From Acidobacteriota bacterium (GTDB taxonomy: Bacteria > Acidobacteriota > Terriglobia > Terriglobales > Acidobacteriaceae), in NCBI GenBank assembly GCA_018268755.1, contig JAFDVW010000003.1, forward strand, positions 91,278 to 155,277: a stretch of DNA of 64,000 nt, written 5' to 3'. The translations under genes and the position numbers were made by a program. Of this stretch, positions 1 through 8,379 are shown in pieces (the stretch's first letter is position 1; each line of letters opens with the position of its first letter). Under the pieces are notes generated by a model that did no database searches, was not told the origin of the DNA, and saw only the letters and a list, made by a program, of their open reading frames with translations.

Positions 1-1
1 T

Positions 2-496
2 TACCGCCTGAGCGTGATTCCCGTGCAAGTGCCACCGCTGCGCGACCGGCGCGAAGATATCCCGCTGCTGGTCAACCACTTCCTGAAGAAATATGGGCCG
101 GCGGCAGGGAAGAGCATTGCCCGGGTCGATCCCGCCTGCCTCCAGACTTTGTATCTGTACGACTGGCCGGGGAACGTGCGCCAGCTGGAAAACACGGTGG
201 AGCGAGCGGTCGCGCTCGAGAGCAGCGAAGAACTGCGAGTGGAACTGCCGGCGGAGCGGCCCAAGACGCGGGCGGCGGCGGCCGGCGTCGGCGCCTATGC
301 CGGGCCCGGCCTTTCCATTCCCGCGGGCTGCGTGCTGCCCGAGGGGGTGGACATGGAAAAATACGTGGCCGACATCGAGAAATCGCTTTTGCAATCGGCC
401 CTGGCGCAATCCAACGGAGTGCAGACGCGCGCTGCCGACTTGCTCAAGATTTCCTATCGTTCCTTCCGGCACCTGGTGAAGAAGTATGACTTGTAG
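2..496 (+). CDS. Sigma-54-dependent response regulator, C-terminal part (5' end cut by window)
   Basis: The frame is open from base 2, so the gene starts upstream of the window; about 164 residues are visible. The first residues (YRLSVIPVQVPPLRDRREDI) are the end of the AAA+ sigma-54 interaction domain, followed by NHFLKKY and the WPGNVRQLENTVERAV segment. The last ~40 residues form a Fis-type helix-turn-helix (SNGVQTRAADLLKISYRSFR). Proteins of the NtrC/PilR family use this layout to open sigma-54 promoters when phosphorylated by a partner kinase. Receiver and Walker motifs lie outside the window, so the signal and partner are unknown. The C-terminus resembles PilR-type regulators, but that subtype is only a suggestion. 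Confidence 0.9.
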   Translation, partial: YRLSVIPVQVPPLRDRREDIPLLVNHFLKKYGPAAGKSIARVDPACLQTLYLYDWPGNVRQLENTVERAVALESSEELRVELPAERPKTRAAAAGVGAYAGPGLSIPAGCVLPEGVDMEKYVADIEKSLLQSALAQSNGVQTRAADLLKISYRSFRHLVKKYDL

Positions 497-575
497 ATTG
501 GCCGTTCGCTTTTAGCCCTTGAGAGCTAGAGGCTAACTGCCAATGGCTAACTACAAATAGCCGATGGCCAAGACC

Positions 576-929
576 CTAGCTGCCTTTCTTCAACTGCTGC
601 TTCCAGCCCAGGACGCGGGCCTTGTTGCCTTCGGCCTCGGCTTCCGGGATCATGCCTTTCTTTTGATAGAGGACCGAGAGGCTGGTGTGGGCCAGTACAT
701 CATCGGGATCGACTTCCGCGATGCGCTGGGCTACCGCGATGGCTTCGTCCAGGCGATTGAGGTCTTGCAAGGTGCGGGCCATGCCATGCATGGCTTCGGT
801 AAAGCTGGGATCGGTGTCGAGCGACTTCTGGTATTCCACCAGGGCGGCTTCTCCATGGCCGTCGGCGAACAGGTCGAGCGCGGCATAGTAGTGGTCTTCA
901 GCCTTCTGGCGGGCAGTTGGATCGGGCAT
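576..929 (-). CDS. Small tetratricopeptide-repeat protein
   Basis: 117 residues, built almost entirely of TPR helices: EDHYYAALDLFADGHGEAAL, then SFTEAMHGMARTLQDLNRLD, then VLAHTSLSVLYQKKGMIPEA. These are three degenerate 34-residue units, which normally act as protein-protein docking scaffolds. There is no signal peptide, so it is probably cytoplasmic. I chose the ATG at 929 (MPDPTARQKAED) because the homologous-looking TPR region begins there; an upstream ATG at 986 would add 19 unconvincing residues. Neither start has a strong Shine-Dalgarno. It is divergent from the small gene at 1016. The partner is not predictable. Confidence 0.75.
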   Translation of the reverse strand: MPDPTARQKAEDHYYAALDLFADGHGEAALVEYQKSLDTDPSFTEAMHGMARTLQDLNRLDEAIAVAQRIAEVDPDDVLAHTSLSVLYQKKGMIPEAEAEGNKARVLGWKQQLKKGS

Positions 930-1015
930 GGGAAGAAAAAATACCGGGTCAGGAAAGCCGATTTTACCACGCAGCATCCCCGGCATAGACAGCGCCGGAT
1001 ATACTAGGGCAAGAC

Positions 1016-1249
1016 ATGCGCTATATCCTCCGATTCCTATGGAACGCCACCCGCGGCCATCGCTTGGCCCCCTGGCGCAGTCCGTATCTGCTGTGGCGGA
1101 TTGAGACCTACTGCGGGGTGAAGATGACGCAGATCGGTTTTCTGGAGTTCTGGGAATTCAGCTGGCGGGAACGTAAGAACCTGTGGCGCTTTCTGAAATG
1201 GACGGCGGAGATGGAGCATTATGCCCATCCCCGGCCCAAGAATCCCTAG
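1016..1249 (+). CDS. Small conserved-looking protein of unknown function
   Basis: 77 residues, very rich in Trp (8), Arg and aromatic residues (LRFLWNATRGHRLAPWRSPY, FLEFWEFSWRERKNLWRFLK). There is no signal peptide or obvious membrane span, although the amphipathic Trp/Arg pattern could bind membrane or nucleic acid. Codon use looks like that of neighbouring genes. It ends 9 bases before the convergent SAM hydrolase stop. I do not recognise the family. The start ATG has no clear Shine-Dalgarno. Confidence 0.6.
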   Translation: MRYILRFLWNATRGHRLAPWRSPYLLWRIETYCGVKMTQIGFLEFWEFSWRERKNLWRFLKWTAEMEHYAHPRPKNP

Positions 1250-1258
1250 TATTTCTGC

Positions 1259-2155
1259 TTATTGTCCCTGGCCGGCCGCGGCCGCACCCAGCAGAGAAAT
1301 GTTCACTTCGCTGCCTTTGCCGGCGCTGGTCAGTTGTGCCGCTGCGGCGCGGTTGGCGGCAATCTCCAGATATCCCATGCTGCCCAGGATAGCGAAGACT
1401 TCGTTGGGCGCGCCTCCCGCATAGTTGGGATGGATCTCGGTAATCTCACGCTTGCCCACGGTGATTTTGAAGGCCGGCGGATCAGCCTGGAACAAGGCTG
1501 GCACATCCTGGGGCGTAATGTTGGTGACCAGGTTGCCGAAGCGGTCTACTTTCAGCACGACCCCGCGGATAGTATTGGCGTCGGTGGGCTTGGGCCGCGG
1601 GGCCTGGAAGCGGACGAAGTCGATAATTTCTTCGCCGAACTTATCGGAGTCCACGCGCTTGGCCAGATAAGCGGCGCAGGGCGCGAATATATCGCGGCCG
1701 TGGAAGGTATTGCTGACCGGCTGCAGAAAATAGTGTTCCGAGGTGATGTGGCGCACGTGCAGGCGCTCTTCGCGGGCATAAATGAGCGAGAGCACCCCGT
1801 TGTCGGGGGCCACGAAGTGGTGGCGCTCGCTGCTCACCAGAATCGGACGGCGCGCGGTGCCGACGCCAGGGTCCACCACGACCAGGTGAACCGTGGCCGG
1901 GGGAAAGTAGCTATAAGCCTGGGCGATGGTAAGGGCCCCATCCAGTACATCAAATGCCTGTACAGCATGGGAAATATCCACGATTTCGGCATCGGGCACG
2001 ATATCGAGAATGACACCCTTCATGGTGCCGACAAAGTGGTCGTTCCAGCCAAAATCGGTGGTCAGCGTGATAATGGGCCGCTGTGGCAAAGGTCGCCTCG
2101 CAAAAAGGGAATCCCCTGAACTTCCGAAAGTAACTGCCGTCCGCCACTCCGTCAA
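1259..2155 (-). CDS. SAM hydrolase / SAM hydroxide adenosyltransferase (DUF62 family)
   Basis: 298 residues. Family motifs are visible in order: IITLTTDFGWNDHFVGTMKG near residue 30, VDPGVGTARR, VAPDNGVLS, NTFHGRDIFAPCAAYLA, and a C-terminal beta domain with DRFGNLVTNI. The N-terminal Asp of TDFG and the DPGVG loop bind S-adenosylmethionine in characterised members, which hydrolyse SAM to adenosine and methionine; halogenating relatives (SalL/FlA) share the fold. Hydrolysis is the expected role here because most bacterial homologues do this. The start is TTG at 2155; about 24 residues precede the conserved strand, so the true start may be internal. It lies 42 bases downstream of the MacB-type permease on the same strand. 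Confidence 0.88.
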   Translation of the reverse strand: MTEWRTAVTFGSSGDSLFARRPLPQRPIITLTTDFGWNDHFVGTMKGVILDIVPDAEIVDISHAVQAFDVLDGALTIAQAYSYFPPATVHLVVVDPGVGTARRPILVSSERHHFVAPDNGVLSLIYAREERLHVRHITSEHYFLQPVSNTFHGRDIFAPCAAYLAKRVDSDKFGEEIIDFVRFQAPRPKPTDANTIRGVVLKVDRFGNLVTNITPQDVPALFQADPPAFKITVGKREITEIHPNYAGGAPNEVFAILGSMGYLEIAANRAAAAQLTSAGKGSEVNISLLGAAAAGQGQ

Positions 2156-2197
2156 GACACCGAGGTAATGGGTGGCGCTTGCGGGATTTCCTGTATC

Positions 2198-3454
2198 TCA
2201 CTCGTAGCGAAGGGCTTCCACGGGGTCCATGCGGGCGGCTTTGAGCGCGGGGAAAAATCCGGAAACCATGCCCACCAGGGAGAGAATGACGAACGAGGCT
2301 AGCATGACCGAGGTCGAGACGCGCAGGAAGATGTCGCCCTCATGGTTGCTGGTTTTGTAGAACTCGCTGTATAGCGGCATGGGCGGGATGGCCCAGGCCA
2401 GCAGCATGGCGACGGCAATGCCGATCAGGCCTCCGGTAAAGGTGAGGACCAGGGCTTCCAGCAGAAATTGTCCCAGCACCTGGCGCCTCTTGGCCCCCAG
2501 AGCTTTGCGCAGGCCGATTTCACGGGTGCGCTCGGTGACCGATACCAGCATGATATTCATCACGCCGATGCCGCCGACCCCGAGCGTCACCGCCCCGATC
2601 AGTCCCAGCACCGCCTGCAGGCCGAGGGAGAAAGCATTGATCATGGCGCGGTCCTCGATGGTGTCCCAGACCGGGGCCGCCTTTTCATCTTTGGGGTCAA
2701 AGTGGTGGCGGCGGGCCAGGACTTCGCGCACCGCGGCCAGCGCTTTCTTGTTGAGCTCGGGCGAGGTAGGTTGAAAGACGATCACGTCGGGATCGCGGAC
2801 ATTCTTGAGATCGCGAAAAAGTTGAAAGGGAATGAAGGCGTTTTCGTTGTCGGGGCCGTTGTACATGGAATCCTGGATTTTTCCCCGCAGGATGCCAATG
2901 ACCTGGAAGTCCAGGCCGCCCAGGTTGACGTTCTGGCCCACCGAAGGGGCTCCCTGAAAAATTTTCCGATTGGCATCCTTGCCCAGGATCACTACACGAT
3001 GATGCTCCAGGAAGTCGTTCTCATTGAAATAGCGGCCTTCTATGACATCCAGGCGGCGCATGGCCCCGTACGGCATTTCCACGCCGCGCACCTGCACGGA
3101 GACCACGCGCGTACCCAGCTTAAATCCGAAATCGCGGTCGGCTTCGGCGCTCACCCCGCGTACGATGGGCACTTCGTCGCGGATGGCCTCGACATCCTCG
3201 TATTTGTAGTTGACGGGCTTGCCGGCGCGCTGTCCTCCGGCCTGCAAGCTGGTCTGTCCCGGCCACAGCACTAGCACGTTGTTTCCCATGCTGAGAAATG
3301 CGTTGAGCACCGTCCCGCCCAACCCCTGGCCGTAGGCCAGCAGGATGACCACGGAAACCAGCCCCCACATGATGCCGAGCATGGTCAGCACCGAGCGCAG
3401 GCGGTTCCGCATCAGCGCCTGCCAACTTTGCGAGATGGTTTCCTTGAGGAACAT
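2198..3454 (-). CDS. MacB-type ABC transporter permease (MacB_PCD + FtsX)
   Basis: 418 residues: a first membrane span near residues 18-45 (RSVLTMLGIMWGLVSVVILL), a ~230-residue periplasmic MacB core domain, then three FtsX spans. The last third has the family hallmark GVGGIGVMNIMLVSVTERTR and EIGLRKALGAKRRQVLGQFL. It ends in KAARMDPVEALRYE. MacB-family permeases convert cytoplasmic ATP hydrolysis into periplasmic mechanical work. This polypeptide has no nucleotide-binding domain, so it needs a separate ATPase, and none is adjacent. The ATG at 3454 is preferred over 3463 because AAGGATG lies about 8 bases upstream of it. It is a diverged paralogue of the gene at 5482-6735. Confidence 0.92.
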   Translation of the reverse strand: MFLKETISQSWQALMRNRLRSVLTMLGIMWGLVSVVILLAYGQGLGGTVLNAFLSMGNNVLVLWPGQTSLQAGGQRAGKPVNYKYEDVEAIRDEVPIVRGVSAEADRDFGFKLGTRVVSVQVRGVEMPYGAMRRLDVIEGRYFNENDFLEHHRVVILGKDANRKIFQGAPSVGQNVNLGGLDFQVIGILRGKIQDSMYNGPDNENAFIPFQLFRDLKNVRDPDVIVFQPTSPELNKKALAAVREVLARRHHFDPKDEKAAPVWDTIEDRAMINAFSLGLQAVLGLIGAVTLGVGGIGVMNIMLVSVTERTREIGLRKALGAKRRQVLGQFLLEALVLTFTGGLIGIAVAMLLAWAIPPMPLYSEFYKTSNHEGDIFLRVSTSVMLASFVILSLVGMVSGFFPALKAARMDPVEALRYE

Positions 3455-3534
3455 GAAAAGCATCCTTGGGGATTAGCCGATCAGCGTGGCCTAACCGTGC
3501 CGCGACCTAAAGCCAATCTCTCAGCCCGGCCATC

Positions 3535-4530
3535 CTACTCGATCTCAATTCCTCCCGAGCCGGTCTCGACCGCCACCGGCACGCCGCCGCCGCGCACTTT
3601 GCCCTGCACGGATTTGCGGCTGATGTTGCCCTGTACGGTGATGGGAGAACCCAGCGAGATGTCGCCGGAACCGGTCTTGGCATCGAGATCAAAGCCGGCC
3701 TCGGTGGCCAATTTCAGGTGGATGTCCCCGGATCCGCTACGCAATCTCCACGCGCCCGAGGGGCGGCCTTCGGCGTGAAGTTGTCCACTACCGGTTTCGG
3801 CTTCCAGCGAACCGTGGACGCCGCGTAGTTCCATGTCGCCGGAACCACTATGAACGCGTACCGATCCGGGCGCGGACTGGGTGAGAGTGACATTGCCGCT
3901 GCCGCTTTCGCCGTCGAAGCCGCCGCCAATCGCGGTCGCCTCAATTTCGCCGCTGCCGGCGCGCGCCCGCACATTTCCGCGCACGTCGTGCAGCGTCAGA
4001 TTGCCGGAGCCGGTCTGGGCCTGCACTGGCCCGCCGATGGCAGAGGTGGTCACGTTACCCGATCCGGCTTGCACTTCAACCGGTCCCTGGATGCCGGAAA
4101 TGGTCTGGTCGCCGGAGCCGGTCTGGGACTGCAGGCGCGTGTCGGCCGGCACTACCAACTCGTAGCTGATGGAAATATTTCTGCGCAAGGACGGGTCCGT
4201 GATATGGCCCACGCGGACGATGTTGCCGCTTTGTTGAATGGGGGGATTGGCTTCAAGGCGCTTGACCTTGTCCCGGGCGTCGCTGCCGCCACCAAACCAG
4301 TCCGTGGACACGCGGATCCTGCCCATGACTTGTACTTCGCCGGCAACGCCGTTGCGGATTTGGATGTCTCCCGAGCCGGTGACGACATCCAGGGTGACCG
4401 GGCCGCTCACCTGCAACTTGCGTTGAAAGGAACCCTGTTCCGCGGCGGAAGCCACGGAAACCAGTCCCCAGGTCAATGAGGCGGCCAAAACCACCAAAAG
4501 GGCGGGTCGGAACTGTTTTTGCGCTTTCAT
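3535..4530 (-). CDS. Secreted DUF4097 beta-strand repeat protein
   Basis: 331 residues. The signal peptide (MKAQKQFRPALLVVLAASLT ending SVASAAEQ) is followed by short repeats carrying TGSGD/GSGN about every 15-20 residues, a parallel beta-helix-like pattern typical of DUF4097/DUF2807 putative adhesin-like proteins. A strong GGGAGAG precedes the ATG by 3 bases. It is paralogous to the next gene upstream (4553-5467): both start with a GSFQ(R/K) segment and share the SGPVxLxVxTxSGDI opening. It sits between two MacB-type permeases, suggesting a surface or periplasmic partner of that system. Biochemical function is unknown for the family. Confidence 0.85.
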   Translation of the reverse strand: MKAQKQFRPALLVVLAASLTWGLVSVASAAEQGSFQRKLQVSGPVTLDVVTGSGDIQIRNGVAGEVQVMGRIRVSTDWFGGGSDARDKVKRLEANPPIQQSGNIVRVGHITDPSLRRNISISYELVVPADTRLQSQTGSGDQTISGIQGPVEVQAGSGNVTTSAIGGPVQAQTGSGNLTLHDVRGNVRARAGSGEIEATAIGGGFDGESGSGNVTLTQSAPGSVRVHSGSGDMELRGVHGSLEAETGSGQLHAEGRPSGAWRLRSGSGDIHLKLATEAGFDLDAKTGSGDISLGSPITVQGNISRKSVQGKVRGGGVPVAVETGSGGIEIE

Positions 4531-4552
4531 ACGCTCTCCCTTGACTTCCAGG

Positions 4553-5467
4553 TTATTGAATGTGGATGTCTCCCGAACCGGTGTGGATGGCCAACACGGG
4601 GCCTCCGCTTCCCACCGTGCCGCGGAGGTTGTGGTGCTCCTTGCTGAGATTGCCCTGTACGGTGAGGTCCAGCGGCCGATCGATGGTCAGGTCGCCGGAA
4701 TTGGTGGCGGCATCGAGTTCGAAATTGGCCTGAGCCGGCAACTCAATTTGTACATCGCCCGAGCCGGTGCGAACCGTCCACGGGTTGGCCAGGACGCCGG
4801 CGAGCGTGATATCGCCGCTGCCGGCTTCGACTTCCAGCGCGCCTTTGGCCCCATGTACCGCGATATTGCCCGAGCCGGTATGTACCTGCACTTCTCCGCT
4901 GCCACTTTCGTCCACGCCAATGTCACCGCTGCCCGCCTCAGCGTGAATGGGGCCGGAAATCTGTTGGGCATCGAGGTTGCCGGAACCGGTACGGATATGG
5001 ACTTGCCCGGCGATTTCACGCAGGCGGATATCGCCCGAGCCGCTTTCCAGTTCCAGGCCCTGGCGCATGCCTTGGATGGTCTGATCTCCCGAGCCGGTCT
5101 GGGTGCGGACCATGGTATCGGCGGGGGCCGTGATCTCGTAGTCCACTGCGATGTTGCTTACCCCGACATAGTCAATGCGGATGCGGTTGCCGTCCTGTTG
5201 AATGGGCGGGTTCTGCTCAATCTGCGTTACATCACTTTGGCGGCGGTTGCGGAACCAGGTATCGCCCACGAAGATTTTTCCGCGGACGGTCACGCTGCCG
5301 GCCGGGCCGGGATGGATGGTGATATCGCCGGAGTGGGTGAGGACCTCCAAGTCCACCGGGCCGCTGACGGAGAAAGTCTTCTGGAACGAACCCTGCGGGG
5401 CGCCGGCAAAGGCCAGGCTGGAAAGCGCCAGAAGGCAGGCGGTCAACCATAGAGAGCGTGAGTTCAT
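4553..5467 (-). CDS. Secreted DUF4097 beta-strand repeat protein, paralogue
   Basis: 304 residues with a signal peptide (MNSRSLWLTACLLALSSLAF, cleavage near FAGAPQG) and the same TGSGD/GSGDI repeat architecture as its downstream neighbour. The start at 5467 is supported by GGAGG six bases upstream; a GTG at 5485 lies upstream of that site and overlaps the previous stop. The gap to the upstream permease stop is only 14 bases, so the genes are almost certainly co-transcribed. The two paralogues presumably arose by tandem duplication and have diverged considerably. Role unknown; an envelope-stress or adhesin-like surface protein is only a guess. Confidence 0.85.
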   Translation of the reverse strand: MNSRSLWLTACLLALSSLAFAGAPQGSFQKTFSVSGPVDLEVLTHSGDITIHPGPAGSVTVRGKIFVGDTWFRNRRQSDVTQIEQNPPIQQDGNRIRIDYVGVSNIAVDYEITAPADTMVRTQTGSGDQTIQGMRQGLELESGSGDIRLREIAGQVHIRTGSGNLDAQQISGPIHAEAGSGDIGVDESGSGEVQVHTGSGNIAVHGAKGALEVEAGSGDITLAGVLANPWTVRTGSGDVQIELPAQANFELDAATNSGDLTIDRPLDLTVQGNLSKEHHNLRGTVGSGGPVLAIHTGSGDIHIQ

Positions 5468-5481
5468 AAAATTCCTCCAGT

Positions 5482-6735
5482 TCACTCAAAGCGTAAGGAT
5501 TCCACCGGCGTCATTTCCGCCGCGCGTTGCGCAGGGTAGACCCCGGCGGTAAATGTGATCAACGAAAGCGTCAAGATCGAAGTCACGATCGCAATCGGGG
5601 AAATCACCGGATGGGGCACGAAATCGGGCAGGGGAGCAGCGGAGAGCAAGGCGCAGATCCCCATGCCGAAAAGCAGGCCGAGCGCGCCACTGACCGTGGT
5701 GAGAATGGCGGACTCGGCAAAAAACTGGCGCAGAATATCGCGGCGCGTGGCCCCGATGGCTTTGAGCAGGCCGATTTCCCGGGTGCGTTCCGTGACCGAA
5801 ACCAACATGATGTTCATCACGCCGATGCCGCCCAGGCAGAGGGTGACAATGGCCACGCAACCGAAGAACAGGGTCACCACGCGGAAGATGTTCTCCACTA
5901 GGTTGGCGCCTTCCATGGTGTCCCAGATGAAGAGCGCGTCTTTATCCTGCGGGTCAAAGTGGTGCACCCGCGCCAGGGTGCGGCGGACCTGCTGTACCGC
6001 TTCGCTGTGCTGACTGGAATCGGCCACTTCGAAGACCATGTTTTCCAGATAGCCACGAATGATCCCGGGCTTCTGCGGGGGCGGGAAGTCGCGGGCCACC
6101 GAAGAATAGGGGGCAAAGAGATAATCGTTGTCGGGGCCGCTGTAGTTGGCATTCTGCGTCTTCTTCTGCAGCACGCCCACCACCGTGTAAGGCATGCCTT
6201 TGATGGATAAGGCGGCCCCCACCGCGGGCTGTCCGCTGAAGAGTTGCTGGCGCGCGGCATCTCCCAGAATCACCACCCGGCGGGCTTCACGCTCATCTTC
6301 CTCGCTGATGAGCCGGCCCTCGGCCAGCACCAGGGAACGAAATGTCTGGTAAGCCGGCCACATGCCGACCACGCCGCGATTGGCGGAGTTGAACTGACTG
6401 ACCTCGGGCACACTGCGGCGTAGTTCCGGGCTTACATTTTTCACCAGGTAGCATTCGTCGCGGATGAGCCGGGCGTCGTCAATGGTCAGGGTGATCTCGC
6501 GGCCGGCGGCGCGGCCCCCGGTCTGGGCGCTGGTACGCCCTCCCCAGACAATCACCAGGTCTTTGCCCAGGGTGGCCATGCGCTTCTTCTGGTCGGTGCT
6601 GAAGCCGCGTCCCAACCCCACCAGCAGAATCACGGAGGCAATGCCCCAGACAATGCCGAACATGGTCAGGAACATGCGCATCTTGTGGGCCCGGAATGTT
6701 CCCAACGTCTGCTGCAAGAGTTCCGTAAGGTTCAT
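5482..6735 (-). CDS. MacB-type ABC transporter permease (MacB_PCD + FtsX)
   Basis: 417 residues with N-terminal span KMRMFLTMFGIVWGIASVIL, a periplasmic core (residues ~50-280), and three C-terminal FtsX spans beginning at the signature CLGGIGVMNIMLVSVTERTR, then EIGLLKAIGATRRDILRQFF. It ends in AAEMTPVESLRFE. As in the paralogue at 2198, the ATPase domain is absent. It lies directly downstream of the HlyD/MacA-type adaptor (168-base gap) and upstream of the DUF4097 pair. No clear Shine-Dalgarno precedes the ATG. The adaptor-permease order is the standard MacAB arrangement minus the ATPase gene. Confidence 0.92.
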   Translation of the reverse strand: MNLTELLQQTLGTFRAHKMRMFLTMFGIVWGIASVILLVGLGRGFSTDQKKRMATLGKDLVIVWGGRTSAQTGGRAAGREITLTIDDARLIRDECYLVKNVSPELRRSVPEVSQFNSANRGVVGMWPAYQTFRSLVLAEGRLISEEDEREARRVVILGDAARQQLFSGQPAVGAALSIKGMPYTVVGVLQKKTQNANYSGPDNDYLFAPYSSVARDFPPPQKPGIIRGYLENMVFEVADSSQHSEAVQQVRRTLARVHHFDPQDKDALFIWDTMEGANLVENIFRVVTLFFGCVAIVTLCLGGIGVMNIMLVSVTERTREIGLLKAIGATRRDILRQFFAESAILTTVSGALGLLFGMGICALLSAAPLPDFVPHPVISPIAIVTSILTLSLITFTAGVYPAQRAAEMTPVESLRFE

Positions 6736-6902
6736 AAAAGACGCCGCGCACCATCTAGGGAAACAAAAAGGTCCCAGGCTTCAGATTCGAGTTGTCAGTA
6801 TCCCGGATAGGGACGGGAAGAAATCATGCCTCTTTGTCTTTCCCGTTCCCGACCCGATTCCGTCACCTCTGAGGCCCTGGGACCGATGTCTTTGGTTCAG
6901 AT

Positions 6903-8117
6903 TTATTGCAATACCACCGGATCGCCTTCCTTGAGCCCGGAGAGTACTTCGGTTTTGGCCCCGTTCGAAATGCCGATATTGATGGCCAGCTTCTTCTTGC
7001 CATCTTTAGCTTTGGGGTCGGGGACCTCCACCGAGGCCTTCTTGTCTTTGTCGTAGAGGATGGAGCCTTCCGGAATCTGCAGCACGTTCTTGTGCTCTTC
7101 CAGAATGATTTCCGCGTTGGCGGTCATGCCCGCCTTCAGTTCTCCACCTGGGTTGTTGATGGAGACGCGTACCTCAAAGGTGGTCACATTGTCCTTCTCT
7201 ACGCCCATAGGGGAAATCTTGGTGACCTTTCCGTTGAAGGTCTTGTCCTTGAAAGATTCCACCTTGATGCGGGCGGGCTGCGCCAGATAGACCTTGCCGA
7301 TGTCGCTCTCGTCCACTTTGCCTTTGACATAGACTTCGCTGGTATCGCCGAGCGTCATGACCAGAGTGGCGGACGAGCCCAAAACCAGAATAGAGCTGAC
7401 CGCATCGCCCATTTCGACGTCACGCGAAAGCACAATTCCGTCGATAGGGGAGACGATGTCGGTGTAGCCAAGCTGTTCTTCCAGCTGCTTGAGGTTGGCG
7501 CGGTCCTGGGCTACCTGGGCCTGGGCCTGGGCCAGCTTGGCGCGCAGCACGGTGACCTGGGCCTTGGCTACGTTCTGCTTGTTGAGGGCGAGCTCGTAGT
7601 TCTTTTGTGCGTCTTCCAGGGCGGAGGTGGAAACCACCCCGCTCTTGGCCATGCCCACGGCGCGCTCATAGGCACGCTTCAGTAAGGGAACGTCTGGGCC
7701 CTCGGCGTCCACTTTGGCGCGCTCCAGATCGGCTTCGGCTCCTTTGCGGCTGGCCTCGGCCGCCTCCAGTCCAGCGTGCGACTGGTCAACCTGGGCCTGG
7801 ATCTCTTCTTTATCCAGTTGGGCGAGAAGCTGGCCCTTCTTGACCCGGTCGCCGTATTCCACATAAAGCTTTTTCACGATGCCGCTGGCTTTGGACTTCA
7901 CCTCGACTTTGGTGATGGGCTCTACTTTGCCGGTGGCCACCACGCTTTTGGCCAGATCGCCCTTTTCCACCTTGGCCAGCTTGGAGGGATCAATCTTGGT
8001 ACTGCCACTGGCCGCCGCAATGACTCCGATCACGATCAGCACCACCAGGGTGACGGCGATGCTGGCATAGATGATCCGCTTGCGACGCTTCTTCTTATGA
8101 TTGCCGTTACCGTTCAC
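6903..8117 (-). CDS. HlyD/MacA-family periplasmic adaptor subunit
   Basis: 404 residues. A basic cytoplasmic tail (HKKKRRKR) precedes a single membrane anchor (residues ~14-35), a barrel/lipoyl segment (KVEVKSKASGIVKKLYVEYG), a long alpha-helical hairpin (~residues 105-210, rich in Ala/Gln/Lys heptads), the returning lipoyl half (YTDIVSPIDGIVLSRDVEMG), and a C-terminal barrel (GMTANAEIILEEHKNVLQIP). Such adaptors bridge inner-membrane transporters to outer-membrane channels. The GTG start at 8117 follows AGGAGG closely; the overlapping ATG would terminate at once. It is first of the minus-strand cluster running to 2198. No outer-membrane channel gene is in view. Confidence 0.92.
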   Translation of the reverse strand: MNGNGNHKKKRRKRIIYASIAVTLVVLIVIGVIAAASGSTKIDPSKLAKVEKGDLAKSVVATGKVEPITKVEVKSKASGIVKKLYVEYGDRVKKGQLLAQLDKEEIQAQVDQSHAGLEAAEASRKGAEADLERAKVDAEGPDVPLLKRAYERAVGMAKSGVVSTSALEDAQKNYELALNKQNVAKAQVTVLRAKLAQAQAQVAQDRANLKQLEEQLGYTDIVSPIDGIVLSRDVEMGDAVSSILVLGSSATLVMTLGDTSEVYVKGKVDESDIGKVYLAQPARIKVESFKDKTFNGKVTKISPMGVEKDNVTTFEVRVSINNPGGELKAGMTANAEIILEEHKNVLQIPEGSILYDKDKKASVEVPDPKAKDGKKKLAINIGISNGAKTEVLSGLKEGDPVVLQ

Positions 8118-8379
8118 ATCGCCTCCTACACACGGGAAAACGTGATTTTTGTGGCTTGCTAGATAGGGTTACGAAAGCAGGTTGCATTTTGTTCCTGAGA
8201 TTTGCGGGTGAAGGCATGCGCCGTCCGCTGCGTTAGACCGGGCAGGCGCCGAAAGGAAAGCAGAAAACCTATCGCCAGGGAACCAGGAGCATGACACTTC
8301 TGGCGCCGGCGAGGCACCGCAAAGATTTTATCGCATTCTGGGACGGTCGTCCCATATCCTTTGGAATGTTAGAATTAGC

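Noticed and set aside
2468..3274. Plus-strand open frame (268 codons) across the first MacB-type permease
   Set aside because: Antisense to a conserved permease; no motif.
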